Shown piece after piece: positions 10,077-19,483 of a DNA stretch of 64,000 nucleotides (the stretch's first letter is position 1; each line of letters starts with the position of its first letter). A program made the translations under genes and the position numbers. Source of the DNA: Diplonema japonicum. Lineage: Eukaryota; Euglenozoa; Diplonemea; Diplonemida; Diplonemidae. The stretch covers positions 186,001 through 250,000 of the forward strand of contig OZ025723.1 in NCBI GenBank assembly GCA_964019335.1, read 5' to 3'. The notes under the pieces are model-generated. The model saw only the letters and a list, made by a program, of their open reading frames with translations. It was not told where the DNA came from and did not search any database.

Positions 10077-10126
10077 GTGCGAGAATGCGAGGATTTGGTG
10101 CTAGAATCGTCCTCGCATTCTCGCAC
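10077..10126. promoter_or_regulatory. Perfect 17-bp inverted repeat (hairpin) upstream of LVIVD gene A
   Basis: GTGCGAGAATGCGAGGA at 10077-10093 is exactly complementary to TCCTCGCATTCTCGCAC at 10110-10126, with a 16-nt loop. It lies 116 bp before the start codon at 10243. It could form an RNA hairpin in the leader or serve as a binding site. Its function is unknown; gene B at 13330 has no visible counterpart. Confidence 0.7.
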
Positions 10127-10242
10127 GGGAGTCGTTTTACCAAAGCCATTTAATCCGACTCCTGTCGCATGAGAAAAACAAACAAAAAGAAATACATAAA
10201 AATCACAGATTACAACAAGAAAAAAAAAAGGAAAGCAAAACA

Positions 10243-11928
10243 ATGGAGAGAGCACTGCTGTTCAGTGCTGTCCTTGTCCTGAGTGTGGCAGGGCAGGAGC
10301 TCATTCAGTACAGCATCTCCGACACGGCGAGCACCCAGAGAATAGTGGATATGGTTGTCCTGAATGATGTCGTGTTCCGTATCCCTGAAGCTCATCCCTC
10401 TCAAGCTGTGTTCGTCACGAACGTGGCAGACAATGGGAACCCCGTGGAGCTGGGGAGCTTCGGGTACAGCGGTAGTGGCTTTCCGACTGCCGTCATGACC
10501 GATGGTACCCGGCTGTTTGTTTTGTTCCAGAAAGTCCTTGTTGCGTACGATGTGAGTGTGGACCCTGCTTCCCCTGTGGTGCTCCACACCTATGCTCCCA
10601 CTAATGGCGCGGAACAGAGCTACTGGCGTGGTTTGACACAGTCGGACAACCACATCTTCGTCACCCATTATGAGCGTTTTACCTCTTCCCAGATAGAACA
10701 CTTATTTGTTCTTGACAAGGACACACTGAACCAGGTGGGGGAGGTTCCCATTTGGACGGCATCAACCGTAACCTATGATATAACCTACCACGGCGGTAAA
10801 GTCTACGCTGCCTGTGACCACAATGTTGAAAGCCTTCTCGTCTTTGATGTCTCCGACCCCACCAACCCAATCCTGGAGTCAGCTTTCCAGATACCACCAA
10901 TCCATTCCGTACTCAGGATCAGGTTCTTTGAAGGTTTCGTGTACATCAGCGACCAGACGGGATCATCATTTAGGGTTCCCCTGAAGATCGATCCCGTAAC
11001 AGGGGCCTCTGTGCCCATCACCCTGCCTACCTCCGAGGTGCATTCCTGCTCTGACATGTTGTTCCACAACTCGAGGGTGTATCTTGCGTGCAGAGACACC
11101 GGCCTCTTTGTGCTCCAAGAGACCTCCCCCAACACCTTCACCCTCCTTGCAAAAGACACGAGAGGTGCACAAGCCGCCTTCATCAAAGATGGGTACCTCT
11201 ACGTGGGTAACGGTGTGGACCCGGGTAGTGTTCCGGATCTCATGATCTACAAGATCCCCGACATTGTGGTCACCCCCCCCGTGCCTGTGGGGCTTGTTGT
11301 TCTTGTTGGGGGCTCGTCGCCTATTGTGGAGAAGCCTGTGGGCGGGGAGGGGTCATCAGTGGAGGATGTGGGGAGCGGTCAGCGTTGGGAACAGATGCCC
11401 TCGTGGCTTGGGGGGTCGACCGCCTTCATGGGGGCAGACGGGAAGAAGGGGATGGTGCTGAAGATGACTTGTCCTTCGAACTCGAACAACCTTCCCTGCA
11501 CCTTCTACGTGACGCTCCACAACTGCCTCCCCTGCAGCAGTGCTCTGAACGGGGGCCTCCCCCACGGCCTCCTGGCCGCCGGTTTCGACGCGGGCAGCTG
11601 CGGACCGAAGTATGTCCCCACCTTCCCGAGGGCACCCTCGAAGATGTCGCCCCTCCCAAGCGTGACCTTCAGGATGGAGGTGGCCTCTGGGGGAGCTCCT
11701 GTGGAGGTTCCTGTGACGAGGGAGCTCCTTCACTTCTCGGTCTTCGTGCAGCACAAGGGGAACGGCTGCTCCCTTCACCAGGATGAGGCGGGGTGCTCCG
11801 GGGCCTCTGGCTGCTTCTACGACTTGGCGAAGGGCTGTGTCGACAGGCCCCTGTGCAAGAGGAGCCCCGCAAACCCTGGCAATGCAGGAGGGGCAGGACC
11901 GAAATGCACCTGCTTCAGCCCTCCTTGA
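10243..11928 (+). CDS. Secreted LVIVD-repeat beta-propeller protein, gene A
   Basis: This is an intronless frame of 561 residues. Residues 1-17 are a signal peptide (MERALLFSAVLVLSVAG). Residues about 30-345 carry repeated blades with LVIVD-type cores such as VFVTNVAD-GNPVELGSF, VYDVSVDPASPVVL-type, LLVFDVSDPTNPILES and LMIYKIPD, as in YVTN/LVIVD propellers usually found on cell surfaces. The C-terminal part (about 360-561) is a separate Gly/Pro/Cys-rich domain with paired cysteines (CPSNSNNLPC, CSLHQDEAGCSGASGCFYD) that is almost identical at DNA level to gene B. Propeller plus Cys-rich tail suggests an extracellular adhesion or matrix protein; the ligand is unknown. The ATG follows an A/G-rich leader, with a hairpin further upstream. 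Confidence 0.72.
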   Translation: MERALLFSAVLVLSVAGQELIQYSISDTASTQRIVDMVVLNDVVFRIPEAHPSQAVFVTNVADNGNPVELGSFGYSGSGFPTAVMTDGTRLFVLFQKVLVAYDVSVDPASPVVLHTYAPTNGAEQSYWRGLTQSDNHIFVTHYERFTSSQIEHLFVLDKDTLNQVGEVPIWTASTVTYDITYHGGKVYAACDHNVESLLVFDVSDPTNPILESAFQIPPIHSVLRIRFFEGFVYISDQTGSSFRVPLKIDPVTGASVPITLPTSEVHSCSDMLFHNSRVYLACRDTGLFVLQETSPNTFTLLAKDTRGAQAAFIKDGYLYVGNGVDPGSVPDLMIYKIPDIVVTPPVPVGLVVLVGGSSPIVEKPVGGEGSSVEDVGSGQRWEQMPSWLGGSTAFMGADGKKGMVLKMTCPSNSNNLPCTFYVTLHNCLPCSSALNGGLPHGLLAAGFDAGSCGPKYVPTFPRAPSKMSPLPSVTFRMEVASGGAPVEVPVTRELLHFSVFVQHKGNGCSLHQDEAGCSGASGCFYDLAKGCVDRPLCKRSPANPGNAGGAGPKCTCFSPP

Positions 11929-13329
11929 GGAGCTACAAACAAAACCACGGCTTCAACCCCACTGAAGTGGTTCATTTTTTTTTTTTTTAGTAATATATAA
12001 GTGCCGTTCCAAAGCAGATAGCAGGAAACCTTTATAAATCTCTTCCTTTTATTTATTTTCTCTTCTTTTTAAACCAATCCTGTCGATTCTTTTCGGGGAA
12101 GGGGACCAAGAGGCCTAGGTTCTCTGTAAACCTCCCCTTAAGCCAGTCGAAGTTAGAACTACACTTTTTCCCTTTTATGGTTGCCATTCTTTTCAGCACA
12201 CACTGGTAACAGAAGAGGACAAGGTAGGTGGTGGACCAAGTGATGAGTTTAGTTACAACCCCAAGTCACGGTTTTCAACCTTTTGTCTTTTGAAGCTTTT
12301 TTACCAGAAAAGAGATCCGTAGTAGGGGCACCTTTACCTCTCCTTTTATAAACTTTTAATTATTTTCTTCTTTTACATTCAATTTCATTTTTGTTATTAT
12401 TATTATAGGAACGTCCAACTTCGAAGCTCACCAACGTGCGTATGTAACCATTTTATTGGCACGTTGGTGACGGCCGTGGTGGTCGTTGCAAAGCACCATT
12501 AAGATGGATTTGGACCGACCGATTCTGTTAGAAAGTAAACTTTAATTTTCTTTTGTTCTCTCTTTTTCTCAAGGTGGTCGTTGTTACAAGAGTCAGGTGG
12601 TTCGCCCATGTCCATCAGCAGCTGAGTGTTGCTTACAGACCTAATCTCAGCTGGCCAGCGATGTCTCCATCACCGGGGTCATGGCATCGATGTAGTCAAT
12701 GATGTGAAGAAGTGATAAAGAGAGAACACATCTTTTAGGCTGGGTTCGCCCAAGTCAATTCATTATTCTTTCTTTTTTCGGGGACTAGGCTCAGGCCTGT
12801 GAACGCAACAACGCACACCTGTAGAAAGAATAGTTTTTTTTTTTTTTTTTTTTTTTTTCCCCTCTCTTTTTATGTTATATGGCTCATTCTCTTTCGCACT
12901 TGTTCATTTCCTTGTGCGACTTGTTTGGGAAAGCTCGGTGGATTAAGTTTCAGGTGCAGGGGGCGAACACGGCATAGCTGTAAAGCGAATCGGTTTTTCA
13001 GGTTCTAGTCCAAATTTTCGCAAAACGATTTCACATTTTGGCAGTAAGCAAATATGCGAGAATAGTACGAACTGGGTGTACTGGCGTGAAAACGATTGTC
13101 CCACCCTCCCTCCCTGGAGCATCATTTTGTGTCATCACGTGCGTGAAACGCCGATCTGGATCTTCATCAGCTCAAACTGCTGACATCCATTTGCTACGCG
13201 CCTTAGCCAGCACTGCATTTGCGCGTCTTGTTCGTGATCTTCGACAAGAACTGATCAGTAAACCACGTCGGGTCGTGTGTACGGGAATTATTTGCAGGAC
13301 GCACGGGGCACACAGAAAAAAAAAAGAAT
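11929..13329. other. Intergenic region between the two LVIVD genes
   Basis: A T run (about 11978), the second copy of the 200-bp repeat (12297-12502), and unique sequence with the word ggtggtcgttg near 12477 and again at 12573. A frame at 13038-13436 overlaps the start of gene B and has no recognisable features. No additional gene is supported. Confidence 0.65.
12297..12502 (+). repeat. Direct repeat, copy 2 (pair with 9501-9700)
   Basis: Nearly identical to 9501-9700, in the same orientation and about 370 bp after the stop of LVIVD gene A. It probably marks the downstream flank of the ancestral tandem unit. Confidence 0.85.
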
Positions 13330-14946
13330 ATGTGGGCGAGCATATTATTTACTGTCGTGAGTGCAGTGGGGCCAGAGCTCACCCAACTGAGCACCATGAC
13401 GGGTGGGAGCGCCATCGACCTTGTTACACTGAATGACCACACCTACCGTTTCAATCCTTTCATTATTTTCAACAATGTAGTATCGATCACGAACGTGGCG
13501 GACAAGGCGAACCCCGTAGAGGTAGGGAGCTTCGGTGCTGATGCTCTCATAATAGGTGTCATGACCGATGGGAACCGACTGTATGTGTCGTTCTCGCAGA
13601 AGCTAGTTGTGTACGATGTGAGTGTGGACCCTGCTTCCCCTGTGGTGCTCCACACCTTTTCCCCTCCTGATGCTACAGAGAATTCTGCACAGCGTGACGT
13701 GACACAGTCGAACAACTACATCTTCATTATCTACCGCCATGGTCTTACTTTCTTGGAGTCTCTCTATGTCCTTGACAAGGACACACTGAACCAGGTGGGG
13801 GTTGTTTCCTTGGGCTTAACTGGCACAGCAATCACGGGTATGACCTACCACGGCGGTAAAGTCTACGCCGCCATGAACATAGACCCCCCAAGGATTGGCA
13901 ACCTTGTCATCTTCGATGTCTCCGACCCCACCAACCCAATCCTGGAGTCAACCTTCCCGACATCAGCTGAACGCCTTGATGGCAGGATCAGTTTTTTTGA
14001 AGGTTTCGTGTACGTCAGTTCGCAAAGGCTCGTTCCGTTTGAGGTTATCCCCCTGAAGATGGATCCCACAACAGGGGCCTCTGTGCCCCTCACCCTGCCT
14101 CCTGAGGTACATGGCTGCGCAGACATCCGGTTCTACAACTCGAGGGTGTATCTTACGTGTAACGGCCTCATTGTGCTCAAAGAGACCTCCCCCAACACCT
14201 TCACCTTCCTTGAGGAGGACACCACGGCCTCTGGAACCCCCATCTTCATCAGGGATGGGTACCTCTACTTGGGTGCTCTCACGATCTACGACATCCCGGA
14301 CGCGGTTGTGGAGCTTGTTGGGGGCTTCTCGCCTATTGTGGAGAAGCCTGTGGGCGGGGAGTGGTCATCAGTGGAGGATGTGGGGAGCGGTCAGCGTTGG
14401 GAACAGATGCCCTCGTGGCTTGGGGGGTCGACCGCCTTCATGGGGGCAGACGGGAAGAAGGGGATGGTGCTGAAGATGACTTGTCCTTCGAACTCGAACA
14501 ACCTTCCCTGCACCTTCTACGTGACGCTCCACAACTGCCTCCCCTGCAGCAGTGCTCTGAACGGGGGCCTCCCCCACGGCCTCCTGGCCGCCGGTTTCGA
14601 CGCGGGCAGCTGCGGACCGAAGTATGTCCCCACCTTCCCGAGGGCACCCTCGAAGATGTCGCCCCTCCCAAGCGTGACCTTCAGGATGGAGGTGGCCTCT
14701 GGGGGAGCTCCTGTGGAGGTTCCTGTGACGAGGGAGCTCCTTCACTTCTCGGTCTTCGTGCAGCACAAGGGGAACGGCTGCTCCCTTCACCAGGATGAGG
14801 CGGGGTGCTCCGGGGCCTCTGGCTGCTTCTACGACTTGGCGAAGGGCTGTGTCGACAGGCCCCTGTGCAAGAGGAGCCCCGCAAACCCTGGCAATGCAGG
14901 AGGGGCAGGACCGAAATGCACCTGCTTCAGCCCTCCTCTCTTATGA
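13330..14946 (+). CDS. Secreted LVIVD-repeat beta-propeller protein, gene B
   Basis: This 538-residue intronless paralogue of gene A has a signal peptide at 1-16 (MWASILFTVVSAVGPE) and propeller blades such as VSITNVADKANPVEVGSF, VVYDVSVDPASPVVLHTF, LVIFDVSDPTNPILES and LTIYDIPD. The propeller has clearly diverged from gene A in sequence, with insertions and deletions. In contrast 14331-14937 matches 11319-11925 with only one difference that I can see by eye (T at 14362 for G at 11350, Gly to Trp). The stop context differs (PPLL then TGA). This contrast suggests recent gene conversion or selection on the Cys-rich tail. Further fragments lie at 27134-27545 and 31815-31955. Confidence 0.72.
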   Translation: MWASILFTVVSAVGPELTQLSTMTGGSAIDLVTLNDHTYRFNPFIIFNNVVSITNVADKANPVEVGSFGADALIIGVMTDGNRLYVSFSQKLVVYDVSVDPASPVVLHTFSPPDATENSAQRDVTQSNNYIFIIYRHGLTFLESLYVLDKDTLNQVGVVSLGLTGTAITGMTYHGGKVYAAMNIDPPRIGNLVIFDVSDPTNPILESTFPTSAERLDGRISFFEGFVYVSSQRLVPFEVIPLKMDPTTGASVPLTLPPEVHGCADIRFYNSRVYLTCNGLIVLKETSPNTFTFLEEDTTASGTPIFIRDGYLYLGALTIYDIPDAVVELVGGFSPIVEKPVGGEWSSVEDVGSGQRWEQMPSWLGGSTAFMGADGKKGMVLKMTCPSNSNNLPCTFYVTLHNCLPCSSALNGGLPHGLLAAGFDAGSCGPKYVPTFPRAPSKMSPLPSVTFRMEVASGGAPVEVPVTRELLHFSVFVQHKGNGCSLHQDEAGCSGASGCFYDLAKGCVDRPLCKRSPANPGNAGGAGPKCTCFSPPLL

Positions 14947-15587
14947 GGGGTGTGACTCCGTTGCAAGGAACACAAATTTCTGCCCCTGCAAGAGGAGCAA
15001 CAAGAAAAGAAAAAAAGAAAACTATTTGAACGATTCTATTTTGGAGTTTACAACCTTTCTTTTCGGGGTTCCAGACCCGACGCGTCAGAGCCTGCTTCCT
15101 CTTTTTTTCCACCCTTCCCGCAGCCATGCATCCTTCAGCACAGAAGGGTAGCAGCATCCGCTAGCGCGGTTAAGAAGTTGCTCCTACGCCAGGCGGTTTA
15201 TGAAGCAACCAAAGTCATTCTTCTTCTTTTTTTTTTTTCTCCTACTTCCTCATGTCTTTGAGTAAGAATTTATGACGGAACTTTTCCATGTCTGTGACAT
15301 TTAAAATGACACTTTTCTAGTAGAGGTGCATTTCCAAGTGGTGTGTTGCAAGTCTATACAATTATACCTACTGCACTTTTTTTCTTCTTTCTTTTTTTTT
15401 TCCCCCAGGTAGAAGACCTACGTCATGTTAAGTCTTCTTCATCTTCTGTTACACCTTCCCCCCCGTCTTTTATTATTATTAATATTATTGTTATTCACAA
15501 ACAACAACAACAACAACAAAAAAAAAAAAAAGCGAGGTCCGGGGAGAAGGGAAAACACCGGTTGGTGGCGTCCCCCGGAAAAAGAAA
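14947..15587. other. Intergenic spacer
   Basis: Mixed unique sequence and T runs. A polypyrimidine tract followed by CAG at about 15396-15409 could be a splice acceptor for the next gene's leader. No RNA gene or coding frame is supported. Confidence 0.6.
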
Positions 15588-18089
15588 ATGACGACAACAG
15601 CGCAACAGTTCATCGTCATAATGATATACACGACCATGGTAGCAGGGGTGTGGGTCGCATTGGAAGATAGTAAAGGAGCGAAAAGAAAAATGAGGGGCTT
15701 CGGAGTAGTCGCAGTGGGAGTGGGCGACGAGTGTGGCAGCGTTAACGGACGGAGCACAAAGGTAGGAGAAGAGGTTGAAGCGTACAGCGGGAGAACAGCG
15801 GTTGTCGTAGACAGCCCGCCTAACGGGAAAGGCGAAGGGAAGCTTGAAAAGGCTTTCTCCTTACCTATGAACCCTTCTGTTCACTTCCTGCTGCAGTCGT
15901 CGATCGACCACCACCTCATCACGGACGAAAAGCAAACCGCCATCGCCGTGACACCGGACCAACAGTTACACATTTTAAACTTTTCCAACCTACCGTTTGT
16001 GTCATTAACGCTACCGTCGTACTGCTCACCGCCGAACAAAGGGATATCGTCATGGCATGGTGCAGGGCTTGGTGCCTCTACATGGTCAGACGTCGAACTA
16101 CGTGGAGGGAAGTTTCTATCAGTACACGACGTGGCGGAAATGAAAATAACAGCGGCGGACATCGCACCGCAGCGTGAGGCGAAGAAGGGTGTGCTCCGCA
16201 CCGCAGGCGTCGTCGAGACGGCACAGAGAAACTTGAAAGCGATAGACGGCATGCTATGTAGCTTAAACATCAATTCATACAACTTTGAAGAAGTAGAAGA
16301 AACCATGAAGAATCTGCGGAGAAAGCTAACCGAGGACGATGACAGTGTCTACGAGGCACTCTCTTCAATGCAATCACCGTTAATCGCTGAAGGTGTAGCC
16401 GGGGTGTTGCCGTTCTCAATCGTTTCGCCCCCGAACCTCCCTGCGGTTGGATACGCACCAACAACACCAACGTTTATACCGGTAAAAACGGTACCTGGTG
16501 AGATATTTCTCCTTGTACACAACCCGTCTTCTCAAGTTACGGATTCTGGAAGCATTGTGTATTTTTTCGTGAAAACAGATACAGCGACGCAGCTTTCAGC
16601 TTCGGTACGGAACGGTGTGTGTGAACCTGTTGGAAATAATGATGATGGGTCGGCTGACAGTGAAGCAGAGGACGGTGACGACGCGCCGATCTCGCTTCAA
16701 AGAGAACATCACTTCGGTTGTGTGTTGGACAGCCTCTCCCCGATGGAAACTAGAAACGTCAGTGTCCATTTAACTCCCGAGTCAAAACCCGTTCTGTCGT
16801 CCGTGACATCCGCTGACAGTACACTGCCTGAAATCTCCAAAATGTGTGTTCACATGGTTTATCTAGGGAACGGCCGAGTCAGGATAACGACAAACAAGCT
16901 GGACCCTGAGAGGAAGACAGAAACTGTGTTGAGATTTTACCTTGCGGAGCCGAAGGCAAACCGGGAGAAACCCGGGTTGACACAAGCCGCTGCGCTCCGT
17001 GGTATCGCATTGTGCAGCCTCGTGTCGATCTTGGTACACTACTTCCTCCCTTCCAAACAATACTTCCCCTCGCAACGCGTTCTAGCATGCGTCGTGTCTT
17101 TGTTGTTCATCGGTATCCCGTTACAATTAAGGGAATCATCTATTCTCCTTGTATACGCTCCGTTGACAATTGTGTTGACAATTATATCAAGCGTGTGGTG
17201 CTCGATGACAATGTTCTCATTCACGATTCTTCTGAGGATTCTACCGACTATTCTGATCGGGCCCAGAATGGTCGCACCGATGTGGGATTCTGTGTACGCT
17301 CAACACGATTACACAGTAGAGGTACAGGTTGGGAGAATAGCGGATGACATGATCATCCAGTACCCTCCTTACAATGTCAAAACAACGCTGACGGCGTACT
17401 CGGGGAAAAGCTGCGTCTCTGAGATCGAACACTGGTCGGAGCACGATGGAGGCATCGAGGTCAAGATAGTTGTGGAAGGCGCGGGAAGCGAACCGTTAGC
17501 GGTCACCAGCCACACTCAGAAAAGCGGCGCCAGGGTATTTCGATATGAACCTTATACTGGAGAAACCGCCAACAGAGTCATGGCCAATGGGCTTAAACTG
17601 CCTGATATTTCTCTTAAAATACAACCGGAGGTCCCTTTGAGTATCGTCCCTTACTGGAACGACGCTGTGTTGGGGGTTGTGCTGTATGATGGTGAAGGAT
17701 TTTATACCACTCTGTCGGAGTCCGATTCGGGTGTGCCTGAGAAGCTTATTGCGCTGCTTCCTTCGAATTCCGTGGGGAAGGAGGGTCTTAATCTGAACAC
17801 GACTCTGCTTCTCCCACCTCGGCCTCTTTTGTTAGAGCGGGTTCGATACCTCAGTTCGGCTGTTCTTTTGCTTACTTACTACAACCCCGGAAGTGATGTG
17901 GTGTCGGTTTCTGCGCGGAGTGTTTGTTCGCTTCCCATCTGTTTGGAAGGTGTGCTCCGTGTTGCTGATCACTTGGGGCATGTTAATTGTCAGGCACCTT
18001 TGTACCCTGTCCACCAGCTGCCTCGAAAAACGTATTCGAGTTTTGTAATATCTCGCAGTGATGCTGCGTGTGCCGAGGTGAAGAAATAA
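15588..18089 (+). CDS. Unrecognised large membrane protein
   Basis: This is one uninterrupted frame of 833 residues starting at the ATG just after a purine-rich leader. I do not recognise the family. A hydrophobic segment at residues 7-24 could be a signal anchor. A long soluble-looking region follows (about 25-470) with several strand-rich stretches and an acidic insert (NDDGSADSEAEDGDD). Residues about 471-565 contain three or four closely spaced hydrophobic helices (IALCSLVSILVHYFL, VLACVVSLLFIGI, LLVYAPLTIVLTIISS). The last 260 residues look soluble and beta-rich. The layout suggests an endomembrane protein with a large luminal domain. Ordinary codon use and the absence of stop codons support a real gene. 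Confidence 0.7.
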   Translation: MTTTAQQFIVIMIYTTMVAGVWVALEDSKGAKRKMRGFGVVAVGVGDECGSVNGRSTKVGEEVEAYSGRTAVVVDSPPNGKGEGKLEKAFSLPMNPSVHFLLQSSIDHHLITDEKQTAIAVTPDQQLHILNFSNLPFVSLTLPSYCSPPNKGISSWHGAGLGASTWSDVELRGGKFLSVHDVAEMKITAADIAPQREAKKGVLRTAGVVETAQRNLKAIDGMLCSLNINSYNFEEVEETMKNLRRKLTEDDDSVYEALSSMQSPLIAEGVAGVLPFSIVSPPNLPAVGYAPTTPTFIPVKTVPGEIFLLVHNPSSQVTDSGSIVYFFVKTDTATQLSASVRNGVCEPVGNNDDGSADSEAEDGDDAPISLQREHHFGCVLDSLSPMETRNVSVHLTPESKPVLSSVTSADSTLPEISKMCVHMVYLGNGRVRITTNKLDPERKTETVLRFYLAEPKANREKPGLTQAAALRGIALCSLVSILVHYFLPSKQYFPSQRVLACVVSLLFIGIPLQLRESSILLVYAPLTIVLTIISSVWCSMTMFSFTILLRILPTILIGPRMVAPMWDSVYAQHDYTVEVQVGRIADDMIIQYPPYNVKTTLTAYSGKSCVSEIEHWSEHDGGIEVKIVVEGAGSEPLAVTSHTQKSGARVFRYEPYTGETANRVMANGLKLPDISLKIQPEVPLSIVPYWNDAVLGVVLYDGEGFYTTLSESDSGVPEKLIALLPSNSVGKEGLNLNTTLLLPPRPLLLERVRYLSSAVLLLTYYNPGSDVVSVSARSVCSLPICLEGVLRVADHLGHVNCQAPLYPVHQLPRKTYSSFVISRSDAACAEVKK

Positions 18090-18270
18090 ATAAAAAAAAA
18101 AAGAAAAAAAAAAAAATGAAATAGAGCTTTTTTAGGGGGGTGGGGTGGGGGGGTGGGGGAGAGAGAATATTAATGAACAAAGGGGTCGATAAATATACTA
18201 GGAAAAAAAAAAAAAAAAGGAGAGAGACCGCGATCTCCACATAAAGAATCAATATCAAAATTAACCCTTT

Positions 18271-18305
<35 letters not shown>

Positions 18306-19249
18306 GCAAGAACTAGCGGTTGTCTTGTCCGAACGAACGGGGAACGTTATCTACGTGGTTATGGGTTTATAAACTTTCTTCAGGTTTCTTACCTAGGTTC
18401 CCTCTTTTCGTGGTGACATTATCATCAGTCCAGTGCTACTTCATTTGTCAGCACCAGGGTGCTTGTGTGCACAAAAAGGTTGTTTGTTTATTTGTCTTTC
18501 CCTTTCTCTTTCTCTCTTCGTTATCTTTCTTCTCTTATTCGTCTTTACGCCTTCCTCACAGATTCGCCTTGGGGAGTCAAATAAAACTTTACTGGATTTA
18601 CTGGCTTTTTTTTTTTTTTTTTAAAAAAAAACCCAATCCAACAAGAAAATCCTGATCTTCTATCTTTTTTTTTTTTTTTTTCTTTTTTTTTTTGGAGCAA
18701 AAACACTGCTTTATCAATCGACACCCCATATTAATTGGCTGCACTTTCTCTTTTTTTAGAAAAAAAAAGGAGGGAAAATGAAACGAGAAGTCTTCTATTG
18801 AAAAGAGGGGGGGGGGGGGGGGGGGAGAAATGTATACCTTCATTCTCCCTTTGTTTACTCTGTGAGATTAGAAGTTGTTTTGTTTCAAAATGCAATGTGC
18901 TCCATTACACGCTAGTTGTCATCGGCAAAAAAAAGAAAGGGTGGCACGACTAAGCACATACAGCAAGAACCACGAACCTGCCAAAATTTATCTGTTCTTT
19001 ATCGCTTCTCGGGTGGTGGTAAGGAAAGAAGAATATAAATAAGGTAATAGTTGTTTGACATTGCGGGCAATGGACCATGTGGTTTAAAAAAAAAAAAAAA
19101 GAAAGGGGAAAAAAAAACAACGATAAATAAAACTTGTGTTCTTTTTTGTGCCGAGTAAAAAGGAGGGGCTTTTTTTTTCTTTTTTTTTTTTTTGAACTAC
19201 TGCAAGTTTTGTCCATTCCTTTAACTCGAGCGAGAAAAAAAAAAAGCAG

Positions 19250-19289
<40 letters not shown>

Positions 19290-19451
19290 GACAAAGTTTT
19301 TTTTTTTTTTTTTTATTATTATTTCTTTTTTGACCAAAATATTATTATTTTTTTTTTTCCGCCATTCTTTCTCCCCCCTCGTGCAGTTTTTTTTTTTTTT
19401 TTTTTTGTCGTCGGCCCCGCTACAGAAAAAAAAAAATACAAAAAAAGTGGG

Positions 19452-19482
<31 letters not shown>
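18090..19482. other. Homopolymer-rich intergenic DNA
   Basis: Very long A and T runs, for example around 18278-18304, 19248-19288 and 19461-19483. Unique patches in between give no coding signal. The final A run abuts the start codon of the PPWD1-like gene. Confidence 0.7.

Positions 19483-19483
<1 letters not shown>

Noticed and set aside
11356-11778. Alternative frames repeated identically in both LVIVD genes (such as 14368-14790)
   Set aside because: Their conservation between the two loci only reflects the shared 607-bp DNA block. The sense frame has signal peptide and domain structure.
13038-13436. 132-codon plus-strand frame overlapping the start of LVIVD gene B
   Set aside because: No domain or signal peptide, and it overlaps the better-supported gene B out of frame.
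15060-15180. tRNA-like stem with ggttccaga loop
   Set aside because: The stem-loop has an 8-nt loop, there is no matching acceptor stem and no anticodon arm could be drawn.
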